Notes under the pieces: generated by a model
Seen by the model: the letters and a program-made list of their open reading frames with translations, nothing else
Databases searched by the model: none
Told to the model about the DNA's origin: nothing
Source: Podarcis raffonei
Lineage: Eukaryota > Chordata > Lepidosauria > Squamata > Lacertidae
Assembly (NCBI RefSeq): GCF_027172205.1
Contig: NC_070613.1
Coordinates: 27,244,001-27,308,000 of the forward strand
Direction of reading: 5' to 3'
DNA: 64,000 nucleotides
Part shown: in pieces, positions 35,882 to 45,951 of the stretch
How the letters are laid out: each line of letters opens with the position of its first letter
Position numbering within the stretch: position 1 is the first letter of the stretch
Program-made: the position numbers and the translations under genes

Positions 35882-36135
35882 CAGTGGTACCTCTGGATAC
35901 GAACGGGATCTGATCCGGAGCACCGTTCGCATCCAGAGCAGAATGCAACCCGCGTCTGTGCATCTGCGTGTGCACAGATCGTGATTCGCCGCTTCCGTGC
36001 ATGCACGTGATGTCATTTTGAGTGTCTGCACATGCGGCGAAACCTGGAAGCAACCCGTTCCGTTACTTCCGGGTCGCCGCGGAGCACAACCCGAAAACGC
36101 TCAACCCGAAGCTACTTCAACCCGAGGCATGACTA
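35882..36135. mobile_element. Tc1/mariner-like MITE
   Basis: The left end cagtggtacctctggatacg is preceded by TA. The right end 'aacccgaggcatgacta' is a diverged inverted match followed by TA. It lies 33 bp from the related element at 35618-35848. Confidence 0.65.
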
Positions 36136-36137
36136 TA

Positions 36138-36825
36138 TGTCTAATTTTTTCAATAACAGTTAGAAAATCTGACACATCGAACTGTATGATGTCACATCCT
36201 CTAAACTTTTGTGGTGGGAGAAAGAACTTCTTACGTTGCTATTGTGAATAACAGTTACAGAATACATCGTACCAAGCATTCACACGGTCCTCCCAAGCTT
36301 TTAAAGAGTAAGTAAAAGAGAGGGAGAGAAAATGGTTGATAAAGTGCTCATTTGTTTCGCTGCTTAAGGACCTTCACTGGGTTGCTGAAGGTTGAGTTTT
36401 GGTCTGACCGACAAGCTATGTTTGATCTGGGTGTGTGTGCACACCACAGCAAAGCTGTTTTGTTTAAGTGCACCACACCTATCGAAAACTCTCAGCTTCT
36501 CATACCAATATGTGTGGATTGGCTACATCCCAAAAATAGACCGATATTGGACATTAGTATTCAGAGATCCTGACTAAAAAGGTTCAAATCTCACATAACT
36601 CCAGTCTCTCACTCTCACATACATCTCTCTGCCTCTCTCTGCCCCTATGCAGGCAAAAGAAGTCGCTGCTATTCTCCCTCCAACTTGGCTGCCAGCCTGA
36701 TACCCATTGCCGCCAATGATGTTTTTCGCCCTGGTGGTGAGTTGGTGGTCCCTGCCTCATGCAGTTCTGGGTGACTTGGGTCAATTGGCCAGTCACAATA
36801 CGTTGCACCTAACCAGATATGTACA
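36138..36825. other. Intergenic, nothing recognised
   Basis: No gene is recognised. Confidence 0.4.
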
Positions 36826-36828
36826 CCA

Positions 36829-37020
36829 TAGACAGTGTGGTTTAGCAGTTAGAGTGGTGGACTGGGACAGAGGAGACCCAGGTTCAAATCCCCACTCAGC
36901 TACAAATCTCACTAGGTGATTTTGAGTCAGTCACTACCTCAGAGCCTGACCCACCTCACAGGGCTGTTGTGAATATAAAATATGGGGGTGCAGGGGCAGG
37001 GGAAACAATGTATGGATTTG
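36829..37020 (+). mobile_element. tRNA-derived CORE-type SINE
   Basis: Plus-strand tRNA-like head 'gtggtttagcagttagagtggtggactgg' (A box) and 'ggttcaaatcccc' (B box), then a CORE-like 'ggtgattttgagtcagtcact' and 'cctcacagggctgttgtga'. It is the same general family as 10475-10722 but in the opposite orientation. Confidence 0.7.
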
Positions 37021-37163
37021 TAATAGATCCTATTAAAAACACATTTCGATCCATTAATAAATATTAATTGTGACTGCAAGGCTTACGTGGGAGAAAACTG
37101 AACTTCATAAAACTTACTTCTGAGTAGACATACATATAAATGCACTCAAAGATTAATGCTTAC

Positions 37164-37220
37164 CGTTATCTTGAAGTGCTCAGGCTTTCCAACTATTTTA
37201 ACTGAAGAGCAGCAGTTCTA
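37164..37220 (-). other. Candidate non-coding first exon of SAMD9L
   Basis: On the minus strand, about 57 nt between the IRF-type motif cluster (37221-37243) and a consensus donor (ACG then gtaagc, GT at 37163-37162). If spliced to the exon at 31740-31809 the intron would be about 5.35 kb. An alternative donor (CTTG then gtaagt) is at 37759. The promoter and first exon are inferred only. Confidence 0.35.
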
Positions 37221-37243
37221 GGAAACGAAACAAAAACGAAAGC
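37221..37243 (-). promoter_or_regulatory. Paired IRF/ISRE-like motifs
   Basis: On the plus strand ggaaacgaaacaaaaacgaa is followed by agc. It contains two AAnnGAAA interferon-regulatory-factor motifs about 13 bp apart, each one base short of a full GAAAnnGAAA ISRE. A CATAAATG word lies just upstream on the minus strand. SAMD9L is an interferon-stimulated gene in mammals, and this cluster sits 5.4 kb upstream of its start-codon exon. Confidence 0.4.
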
Positions 37244-37847
37244 ATTTATGGGTGTGACACTTTCCATCTCAACTCTGTATGTTTTTCACCAAATTAGTTT
37301 TACCTTTTTTTTTTTACTTTTTTTTGCACGGCTCAGACTATTACTTATTTAAAAAGTGAAATGGGTGTTTTAAAAATACTTGGAAACTACTTGGAAAGTA
37401 ATTTTTGGAAGGGGAGAAAAATGCAGGCAGCTATCTAGCTCTATTACAGAGGGAGAAAACAATTTTTAAAATCCACAGTTACTTGAATACTTAATACTTT
37501 TTCTGAACCCCAAAGTTTTCAGTTTGGTTTCTTAGAACTAATTTAATAAAAGTTAGACCTAATACTGAGTTGCTGCAATAAGTATTTATCCTATAAAACA
37601 CAATTATCCTATAAAAGAACTCTTTCACAAAGACAGTCCGATGCCCCATAAATTTATTTCCATATAGTACAAAGGATACAATCATTTTAATATCACTTTT
37701 CTCTGGCTTTTGAGGAAGTATATCTTATCAGTCTTCATCTCTATAATAAATCACTTACCAAGATAGTTATGCAGACTCCATGCCACAAATGCTGGATAAA
37801 TACATTTTGTTCAGTCAGAGAAACCCAAATATCTCTGTTCTTGGTTC

Positions 37848-37877
37848 TTCTGTTAGTTGCTTCTTCTGTTAGTTGCA
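37848..37877 (+). repeat. 15-bp tandem duplication
   Basis: The word ttcttctgttagttg occurs twice in tandem. The rest of 37244-38326 contains no recognised gene apart from the alternative donor at 37759. Confidence 0.75.
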
Positions 37878-38326
37878 AGAGACAAGCACATCTACAAAAT
37901 CACTTTGCAAGGGACTAAGAAGCAGGTTTTTTTTTTGCCAACTCCTGTCACATGATCTGCAAGTAGCAACGAGGCAAGTTGGCTTAAAAAAAACAAAAAA
38001 CCACTTCCTCAACCATTGTTATTCAATGAGTAATATGTACAGTAACACCCATTGAAAACATCACATAAGTACCAGATAATTTTACTGACTAATCTTTGAA
38101 AGCTTCTGATATGGGGTATGTGTTTCTATCTCTGAAATCAATATAATGTTAGGGATACATGTATGAACTTTTATGGCTCAAGCTCATCCACATTCTAAGA
38201 CCATGCAGGCACAACAAGGGATCCTTTTCAAGATCTATGTCAGGAGCTTTTCAGATGCAGATAGAAATTTATATTTATTTATTTTATCATTTTAGATAAT
38301 CTAAAGATGAGAGAATCTCTCACCTT

Positions 38327-39068
38327 CAGTTTGTTTTCTCATTTCCCCCATCTTAAGTTCAGTTCCCCACATTTCCACATCAGCTTTTGTATTTACTTAT
38401 TTTTTAAAGTCATTTTGAAAATTCATCAGAATTTCTCTTAATGTGCACGTTTGTATGCAATTTTGCCTAATATACACATTTTTGCAAAGCATTTTCCCCA
38501 ATAGAAGACGTCTGTATGTTATTTTTGCTAATAGATGTGTGGTCCATGGGGCTGGGGGGGGACCCGGGCTTCCTTGCCAGCCCCGACCTGCTATTTGAGG
38601 CTGGGGGAAAGCAGCGCTTCCCCCCACCGCCAGCCCCACAAGCTCGGGGGGCAGCGGGAAGGCTGTGCACAGCTTTTGCACTGCTCCCCAACCTGGTCTT
38701 TGAGGCTGGCGGTGAGGGAAAGCAGCGCTTCCCCCCACCGCCAGCCCCACAAGCTCGGGGGGGGCAGCGCAAAGGCTGTGCGCAGCCTTCCCTGCCACTT
38801 CGCTGAAGGGGCGCTGTGCAGAGAGGGGAGAATTTTTTTTCTTGTTCTCCCCCTCTAAAACAAGGTGTGTCCTATGGTTGGGTGCATCCTATAGAGCAAA
38901 AAATACGGTATATTCTTTTTTGTACACATTACTTGGCTGGAAAACTTCACTGCAAAATTCAGAGAAGTGTGAATTTCGAAGGGTGCCTATGTTTCAGTTT
39001 GTGTGTCGTTTTGGAAAGTGTGAACAAAGCAAATTCTCTTTTAAATGCAAACGTAATCAATTCCGCCC
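38327..39068 (+). repeat. AT-rich dispersed repeat, copy 2, split by a MITE
   Basis: The left part (38327-38534) and right part (38909-39068) continue each other when compared with copy 1 (24487-24870). The right part resumes with 'tgtacacattacttggctgg', 'caaaattcagagaagtgtgaattt' and 'tatgtttcagttt'. The GC-rich element at 38535-38908 sits between. Confidence 0.7.
38535..38908. mobile_element. GC-rich MITE, deleted relative of 7991-8607
   Basis: The right 110 bp ('cacttcgctgaaggggcgctg', 'cttgttctcc', 'ctctaaaacaaggtg', 'aaaaatacgg') matches the right end of 7991-8607. The left terminal repeat is missing. The interior holds a tandem duplication of about 105 bp, the units sharing 'tttgaggctgg', 'aaagcagcgcttccccccac' and 'cgccagccccacaagctcgg'. 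Confidence 0.7.
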
Positions 39069-39410
39069 CCCCATTCCTATTTATTACACAAACTTCTTGA
39101 GTGTTTTCCAACTAAAACCAAGCTCTCAAAGTGACCTTTGACATACAGTTTTAAAATAGCCGAATAAAACTACTATAAAATACAGATCAAAGCAATAATG
39201 CAAGACAAATAGTAAAATTAAACAGACTGCAGCGCAAACTCACATGACTGATTGGCTGCGAAAAGCTTCTGCGTGTAGGAGTCCTTTCCCCTGACCATGG
39301 AGTGAATGTCACAAAGGGTGTTGTTGGGAAATTGGTGCTGCCCCATGCTCTCACTACCCTACATCTGAGAAAGTAGGTATACAGAGCAAAGTCACAAGGC
39401 TGGCTGGTGG
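39069..39410. other. Intergenic, nothing recognised
   Basis: No gene is recognised. Confidence 0.35.
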
Positions 39411-39760
39411 CAAGACTGGCCAAAGGCAACCAGTATACCTGAAGGAGCGTCTCCACCTCCATCGTTCAGCCCGGACACTGAGGTCCAGCGCCAAGGGCCT
39501 TCTGGCGGTTCCCTCACTGCAAGAACTGAGGTTACAGGGAACCATGCAGGGGACCTTCTCGGCAGTGGCGCTTGCCCAATGGAACGCCCTCCCATTAGAT
39601 GTCAAAGAAATAAACAACCAGCTTACTTTTAGAAGACATCAAAGGCAGCCCTGTCTAGGGAAGCTTTTAATGTTTGATGTTTTATCGTGTTTTAATAATC
39701 TGTTGGAAGCTGCCCAGAGTTGCTGGGGAAACCCCGCCAGATGGGCAGGGTATAAATAGT
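39411..39760 (+). mobile_element. CR1/L2-group LINE 3' end, plus strand
   Basis: The plus strand encodes YLKERLHLHRSARTLRSSAK, GLLAVPSL and WNALPLDVKE, then a 3' terminus 'agatgggcagggtataaatag'. It is the same family as the minus-strand copies at 21937, 40062 and 43754. It is followed by an (ATC)n run rather than (ATT)n. Confidence 0.8.
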
Positions 39761-39786
39761 AATCATCATCATCATCATCATCATCA
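39761..39786. repeat. (ATC)n tail
   Basis: About eight ATC units immediately after the LINE terminus at 39760. Confidence 0.85.
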
Positions 39787-39984
39787 ATACCTCTAAATAA
39801 GTCCCTTGCTCCAACAAGTTGAGAGCACATTGAGGCCTTTTAAGCCCTCTGTCCAGACTACTTCCTCGGGGCGCCATCCCCATGTAGAATAACCTTAAAG
39901 GGGCGGCCTGTTAAAGACTGGCATTCCCCCTCTGCTGCCTGGTCACCCTCGTGGTGCACTCCCTGCGCCACTGGACTGACGTGT

Positions 39985-39997
39985 AATAATAATAATA

Positions 39998-40034
<37 letters not shown>

Positions 40035-40061
40035 TAAAAATAAAAATAAAAATAAAATAAT
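39985..40061. repeat. (AAT)n then (AAAAT)n microsatellite
   Basis: Compound simple repeat adjoining the 3' end of the LINE at 40062-40535. Confidence 0.85.
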
Positions 40062-40535
40062 TATTTATACCCTGCCCATCTGGCTGGGTTTCTCCAGCCA
40101 CTATGGGCGGCTTCCAACAAAAAAACTAAAATACAATAACCTATTAAACACTAAAAGCTTCCCTAAACAGGACTGCCTTCAGATGTCTTCTGAAAGTTTG
40201 GTAGTTATTTTTCTCTTTGACATCTGATGGGAGGGCATTCCACAGGGCGGGTGCCACTACCGAGAAAGCCCTCTGCCTGGTTCCCTGTAACTTGGCTTCA
40301 TGTAGCGAGGGAACCGCCAGAAGGCCCCCGGAGGTGGACCTCAGTGTCCGGGCAGAACGATGGGGGTGGAGACGTTCCTTCAGGTATACTGGACCGAGGC
40401 TGTTTAGGGCTTTAAAGGTCAGTGCCAAGACTTTGAATTGTGCTCGGAAACATACTGGGAGCCAGTGTAGGTCTTTCAAGACCGGTGTTATATGGTCTCA
40501 GCGGCTGCTCCCAGCCACCAGTCTAGCTGCCGTGT
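40062..40535 (-). mobile_element. CR1/L2-group LINE 3' end
   Basis: The minus strand encodes an open 111-codon segment: KDLHWLPVCFRAQFKVLALT, SARTLRSTSGGLLAVPSLHE, ALWNALPSDVKEKNNYQTFR, then RRHLKAVLFREAF. It is 5'-truncated near 40535. Confidence 0.85.
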
Positions 40536-41029
40536 AGTGGGAGGCATCTGGTTCCTAAGGGGAAGGTGCCTGTGAGGGTCTGGGTTCTGGCCCTACAAAG
40601 CCTGGTGTTTGGGGAGGATCCCTGGGGGCTACTGTCCCCAAGCATCAGATGCAATGATCTCCCAGTCTTCAGCTCTGAGCCATGTACCTGACCTGCAGCC
40701 TCCAACTCTGTCAAGATTGCAGCTACCCCACCACAGCATGTGCCACCTGTGGCAGCTGCCCACACTGCTTAGTGGTAGGGTTCATTCTTCCAGAGGCAAT
40801 GTAATCCAAAATTGGACCCAACAGAGGCTTGACTTATACTCAGTGGATTGGTTAACTGTTAATCACATTAAACATATTAGCTTGGTGTGTGTGTGTGTGT
40901 GTGGAATGTTTAGGAACCTGTATATGTCAGTATATGTCTACAGGTTAAAGCAAGTATGCATGAATTATCATTTCCTGAAACAGAAAGGGATACACGTGTA
41001 AATATTTGCCAATAACAGAGGCCACATTG
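40536..41029. other. Intergenic; short GT run
   Basis: No gene is recognised. A (GT)n run lies at 40887-40904. Confidence 0.4.
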
Positions 41030-41166
41030 ACTGATATGAGGTGATCTGTTAAGTACTTGGGTCCCAAATCATTTAAGAGTTTATATGTCAGCACTGACAT
41101 CTTAAATTGAGCTTGATAACCAGTAGGTAGCCAGTGCAGATCCTGCAGAATAGGTATTATATGACT

Positions 41167-43014
41167 CTAATAATAATAATAATATTTATACCCCGCCCAT
41201 GATGGCGAAGGTGGTTCTGTTAGATTGCGAACCAACTGAAAGAGTCTCCTGCTGCTGTTTTCTGCAGATGCCATAGAGGCGGCGAAGAAAGTCCTCTTCG
41301 CCATCACTTCACCACTTGGTAGCCTCGACGTTAAGCTCTAAACCGTTTCCGGTCCGATTCAGAATGAATTTTCTGCCACTGGCGCTCTAGCCGTCTCAGT
41401 GATTGTTTCATCACCCTCAGCTCTGGGGAAAACTACGGGGCTCCATGCAATCGGAGAGGGTGCTTCAGAGCCAGTCAATAGCCCTGGTTAACTCTGCATT
41501 CCAGCAGGACACCAGGGAATCAGCTGAAAGGCCATCAACATGGGATAAAACATCCCCTACCAATCTTTGGAAACCATTTGGATCCATTAAATGGCAGGGC
41601 GGACCATCTGAATCAGTCTCACCTCCCTGCAGAGGGGAAGGGTCGTGGAGAAGTCCAGTTGCACCAGGAAGCAATCCGACCATGGCACTTGTTTTGTTTC
41701 ACTTTTACTTAGTGTCAGATCACCCACATCCATAGAGGTAAACACCAGGTCTAAGGCATGTCTGTGACTATGAGTTGGGCCAAACTTATTCAGGGACAGC
41801 CCCATGGAGGCCATGCTTTCCACAAAGTCCTGAGCGGCCCCTTGTAAGGGCGTGTCGGCATGGATGCTAAAATCCCCTAGGACAACCAAACTAGGTATCT
41901 CCAGGAAAACATCCACCACAATCTAAAGCAGCTCAGGCAGGGAATCCTTGGTGCAGCGGGGAGGTCGGTACACCAAAAGGAATCCTGTACTGCCCCTATT
42001 GCCCAACTTCCAAAACATGCACTCAGAAAACTGGGTCTTCCCAATAGGATGCCTGGTGTCAGCTAATGACTTCCTTAACAATCACTGCAACCCCCCCCCC
42101 TTGCTGCCCATATGACCTGGGTTGCTGTGTGTAAGAGAAACCTGGTGGACAAGCAGCGCTGAGAACAGGCCCATCTGCTTCATCCAACCAAGTCTCTGTT
42201 ACACATGCCAGGTCAAGTCCTCCATCAACGATCAAGTCGTGGATGGCAGTGGTTTTATGAATCATTGACTTGGCATTGCACAGCAGCACCTTCAGGTCAT
42301 TTGGGTCTCCCTTGCTGATTCCAGTATCCTTCCAGTCAAGACCAGACCCGGAGGCAGGGATAGTCCTCAAACAACACCTCAACCTGCCTCCTTGGTAATG
42401 ACATGGTCTGGTCTTAGCATAACTCCTCCTCCTGCCCATGATCACTGAGATCTGGTGTCCCAGTGCATCCCCCCCCCCCCGTGGAACTTGTCCCAGCCAT
42501 TCTGTTGGCTGGGGCCCACTCCCAGGCAGCCCTTACCCTCTCCCCTTCAGAACAGAATATGTTCTACAAACTATATAATAAACCAATAAAACAGTAGAAG
42601 CTAATTAAAAAAAGAAAAACGAACAAAAAATACAGTTATACTAAAATTAAACTAATCAGAAGCTGTTTATCCCACGCCCCAAAGAACAAAACAAAAACAA
42701 AAACAAAATTTAAAATACCACAGATTAAAAACTATTTTAAAACATTTAGGACTCACAGCAGGGCAATGTCCCTCCAGCCTCTCAGGAGTCTCTTATGCTG
42801 AGCAGGGTGAGTCTGGTCCCCGCCTCCTAGTCCAGGGGCAAAGGGCCTTGCAGGGAGCGGCCTTCACACTCACAGCCGGGTGATGTTCTTCCGGCCTCAT
42901 GAGGAGCTTCTGCAATAGGGTTGGTGAGTCTAGTCCCCGCCCCCTAGTCCAGGGGCAAAGGGCCTAGCAGGGAGCAGTCTTCAGCACTCACAGCAGAGCA
43001 CAGAGAAACCTGTC
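41167..43014 (-). mobile_element. CR1/L2-group LINE, endonuclease part, internally deleted
   Basis: The minus strand encodes endonuclease motifs of a CR1/L2-group LINE: LKVLLCNAKSMIHKTTAIHD and LDLACVTETWLDEADGP (42445-42059), then VVLGDFSIHADTPLQGAAQD and HRHALDLVFTSMDV (41919-41587). Only about 20 bp of the 3' terminus ('atgggcggggtataaata') plus an (ATT)n tail remains at 41167-41202, joined directly to endonuclease-side sequence. The reverse-transcriptase region is therefore missing. The 5' region (42750-42990) contains a tandem repeat of about 117 bp. The word 'actct' flanks both ends and may be a short target duplication. Confidence 0.7.
42751..42985 (-). repeat. ~117-bp tandem repeat in LINE 5' region
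   Basis: Units start at 42751 and 42868 with 'actcacagc', a third start is visible at 42986. Shared internal words are 'gagtct', 'ggtccccgcc' / 'agtccccgcc' and 'cctagtccaggggcaaaggg'. It lies upstream, on the minus strand, of the endonuclease ORF at 42445-42059. Confidence 0.75.
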
Positions 43015-43150
43015 AACTCTTTTGTCATTCTGCATTAGTGGAAGTTTCTGGATTGTCTTCAAGGGTAGCCAGCCCTACATAGAGTGCATTAGATTAAGCT
43101 AAACGCAAGGTTGCAAGAGTGGATATTACTATAGTAAGGCTATTCTAATC

Positions 43151-43482
43151 CAGTAGTGCTGTCAAAATGTTAGCCTGACCTGTTGTCGTGTCATGGAAGA
43201 TTAAGTGGCTTTAAAATGTACTTTCTTTTTATTCACGGCATACCTTTGTGCATTCATTTTAATCCTGGGTGTTGGTTTTCTGAAGTCATATCATCATAAC
43301 CTATTCATATACTTGGTTTCGTTTCTGTGGAAATCAAAACTTAAGAGTTGTTTCGTTTTCTAACGAGCTGTGATAACATTTCACTATTTATACAATAAGG
43401 GGGGTCTGCCCTGCACAGATCCTTTCAACCTTGGGCACTGGAGGTTGAAAGAACATGGTAAGTTATTCTTCTGAAAAAAACA
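43151..43482. other. Intergenic, nothing recognised
   Basis: No gene is recognised between the two LINE nests. Confidence 0.35.
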
Positions 43483-43705
43483 CCAGGAGAGCCTGCTGAA
43501 TGACGCCAATGGCCCATTATGGTCCAGCCCCCTATTCTCACAGTGGCCAACCAGATACTTATAGGGAATTCCTCAAACAGGATCTGAGCACGAGAGTGTG
43601 CTCCCCTCCTGTGGTTTCCAGCAGCTGTGGAGGCAGCGCATAGCCATTATCACTAGTAACCATTGAAAGCCGTCTTTGTGAATTTGTCCAATCCTCTTTA
43701 AAGCC

Positions 43706-43707
<2 letters not shown>

Positions 43708-43753
<46 letters not shown>
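43708..43753. repeat. (AAT)n LINE tail
   Basis: About 15 AAT units adjoining the 3' terminus of the LINE at 43754. Confidence 0.9.
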
Positions 43754-43852
43754 TATTTATACCCCGCCCATCTGGCTGGGTTTCCCCAGCCACTCTGGGC
43801 AGCTTCCAACATTAAAAGCTTCCCTAAACAGGGCTGCCTTCAGATGTCTTCT

Positions 43853-43870
43853 AAAAGTTTGGTAGTTATT
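43853..43870 (+). repeat. L1 target-site duplication, left copy
   Basis: aaaagtttggtagttatt, identical to 50066-50083. The sequence belongs to the interrupted CR1/L2-group LINE. Confidence 0.95.
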
Positions 43871-44866
43871 GAACTTCCGGAGGCGGCGCAAAACCGTGAT
43901 GGCGGACCTCTTCGAGCTCTGAAGAGGGGCACCGCAGAAAAGGGTTGCTCGCGACGGCGCAGCGGCAACCCATCAAGATAAACCACGGGCAGAGTGAGTC
44001 CGTGGCCGTGGGACCCGGCGGGCACCTGGAGCGACCCCGAAATCACAAAAGGAACCCCGTAAGGGGCTCCGGAGTGAAGGAGGGGGAGCGGTGCTGTGGG
44101 TTCATCGCTCTTTCTGCAGAGGCGAAGCCGCGCGGCTGTCACGGATGAGCGCTGACCTTTCTTCCAAGAAACATCGGGCTGAAACATCAAACCCGTGAGT
44201 AAGGACCTAAGATTCTACAAATCAAATCGGAAAATTTGGCTAAAAACGGGAGACGAGAAAGAGGAAGTCCGTCTTCCGACACTGCTTTCAAGATCAAAGC
44301 AGACGGTCTAAAGAGCGGAAAGCGCTGTGAACAGGGAAGCTTTGAAGCTTTAAATCGGGACTTTCGTGCACATTTGAATTTTACTTTTAAAGAATAAATA
44401 CAGCATAAAATTGACCTGGAGCGGACACCCCAAGGGCAAGGGAAGACTCTAACCCCAAATTCCCGGGTGGCCGGGTAAAGTTGTTTAAACTGCGGAACTG
44501 TTGCAAGCTTCCAGATACTTTTGTAACTGGATAGTGTAATTTTGAGCTCACCTAGCTGAAGTGGATATAATTGCAGGCACCTTGCTGGAACTTTGTTATA
44601 TGTTTAAAAGGGCTCTGCAGGACCTTTCTTTTAGCGTGCTGGAACTAATTTGCTTTTAAAATTGTTTTTAAAGTTGGAACAAAGAGACTTTAATTGCGGA
44701 AAGTTACCTTCTTCTTACTAAAACTTTGGTGGCACTCCCCCTAGAGGACATTGGGAATATAGAGGCCTGGGAAAGTTTCTCTGTTTACCTTCTCTCAATA
44801 GACTGTTTTTAATTCTGGACTTGCCTTTCCCATGGGATTACAACACTTGACCTTGAACGTTGACTG

Positions 44867-45931
44867 ATGAGTGGCACAGGAAAGACAAGAGCAGCCAAAG
44901 CTAAGGAAGCTAAGGAGAAAGAGAAAGCAAAAAAGCAAGCACAGCTTTTGCAAACAACTTTAACTCAGGGACGTAGATTATCAGTTCCAGCTGTGCTTGC
45001 GACACAAAAAGTAGAAACCGAAAAGCCTGAAAAATCTGAAGAGGAAGATATGGCAGCAGGAGGAGCTGAGGCAGTACTGAAACAAGTTTTGGAACAATTG
45101 TCAGCAATAAATCAAAAAATTGATAACCAATCAACAAAAATTGACCAAGCAACATCCTCGATCCAGAAATTGACAGATCAGGTTTCCCAACATACCCAAG
45201 CAATTGAAAAATTGCAAGGAGCAACAGAAGAGAATCGTAAACTGGCAGGGGAAGCCGTTCAAATTGCAACATCAGCTAAAAAAGAAGTCGAGGAAGTTAA
45301 AGCGGAAGTCAAGCCTCTTCATAAACAGATAGGGGACCAACAAACCTATCTCTCGTTGGTGGAATTGAAAAATCGCGAGACCAACCTCAGACTAAGGGCA
45401 GTCCCAGAAATTGAACAAGAAGATTTGAAAGGACTTTTGACAACAGAGTTTACAAAGTTCTGGGACTTAAAAGAAGAAATTGATTTCAAAATTGTATCGG
45501 CTTTTCGGTTGGGAAGATTAGTAAGAAAAGATAGATCCAGAGACTGCTTAATAGCTTTGAGATCAAGGGAGGAGAGAGACAAAATACTAGGCCTACACTT
45601 CAAAAACTCAATTGTGATACAAGAGAAAAGGGTGGAAATTTACCGAGATATTCCTAAACAGTTATTGGACTTGAGAGCCACCTACTCAGATTTGGCTAAG
45701 TTGCTGAGACTCAACACAATTCCTTACAGGTGGGAGTTCCCACAAGGGCTATCATTCACTTACAAACAGAAGAAGGTTAAAATAAGATCACCAGAGGACT
45801 TACAAAAGTTCCAGCACGATCACGGAGAAGACCTCCAAAAAGAAGCAGCAGCTAATTGGCCTATACCCAACCCAGGTGGAGCAATACCTGCACCTTCGGA
45901 ACCAGAGGAGAAAGAAGATACACCGCTCTAG
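44867..45931 (+). CDS. L1 ORF1 protein (RNA-binding)
   Basis: 354 residues. A basic, Lys/Ala-rich N-terminus (1-25) is followed by a long heptad-type coiled coil (about 65-160, VLKQVLEQLSAINQKIDNQS onwards) expected to trimerise. Then comes an RRM-like domain (about 165-265, YLSLVELKNRETNLRLRAVP ... DCLIALRSREERDKIL) and a C-terminal domain (YRDIPKQLLDLRATYSDLAK, PYRWEFPQGLSFTYKQKKVK). It coats L1 RNA and acts as a nucleic acid chaperone in the L1 particle. The length is typical of vertebrate L1 ORF1. It is separated from ORF2 by 20 bp, so ORF2 translation presumably relies on reinitiation. Confidence 0.93.
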   Translation: MSGTGKTRAAKAKEAKEKEKAKKQAQLLQTTLTQGRRLSVPAVLATQKVETEKPEKSEEEDMAAGGAEAVLKQVLEQLSAINQKIDNQSTKIDQATSSIQKLTDQVSQHTQAIEKLQGATEENRKLAGEAVQIATSAKKEVEEVKAEVKPLHKQIGDQQTYLSLVELKNRETNLRLRAVPEIEQEDLKGLLTTEFTKFWDLKEEIDFKIVSAFRLGRLVRKDRSRDCLIALRSREERDKILGLHFKNSIVIQEKRVEIYRDIPKQLLDLRATYSDLAKLLRLNTIPYRWEFPQGLSFTYKQKKVKIRSPEDLQKFQHDHGEDLQKEAAANWPIPNPGGAIPAPSEPEEKEDTPL

Positions 45932-45951
45932 GTGTAGCAGAATAGTTCAGG

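Larger units (their letters stand above)
41030..43150 (-). mobile_element. Old CR1/L2-group LINE split by a second LINE
   Basis: Both outer pieces (41030-41166 and about 43015-43150) are diverged relatives of the same region of the 22149-22670 copy. The left has 'tttaagagttt...gtcagcactgacatcttaaattg' and 'ccagtgcagatcctgcagaa'; the right has 'ctgcattagtggaagtttc' and 'tcttcaagggtagcc'. They join at the point where the LINE at 41167-43014 interrupts them. Confidence 0.55.
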
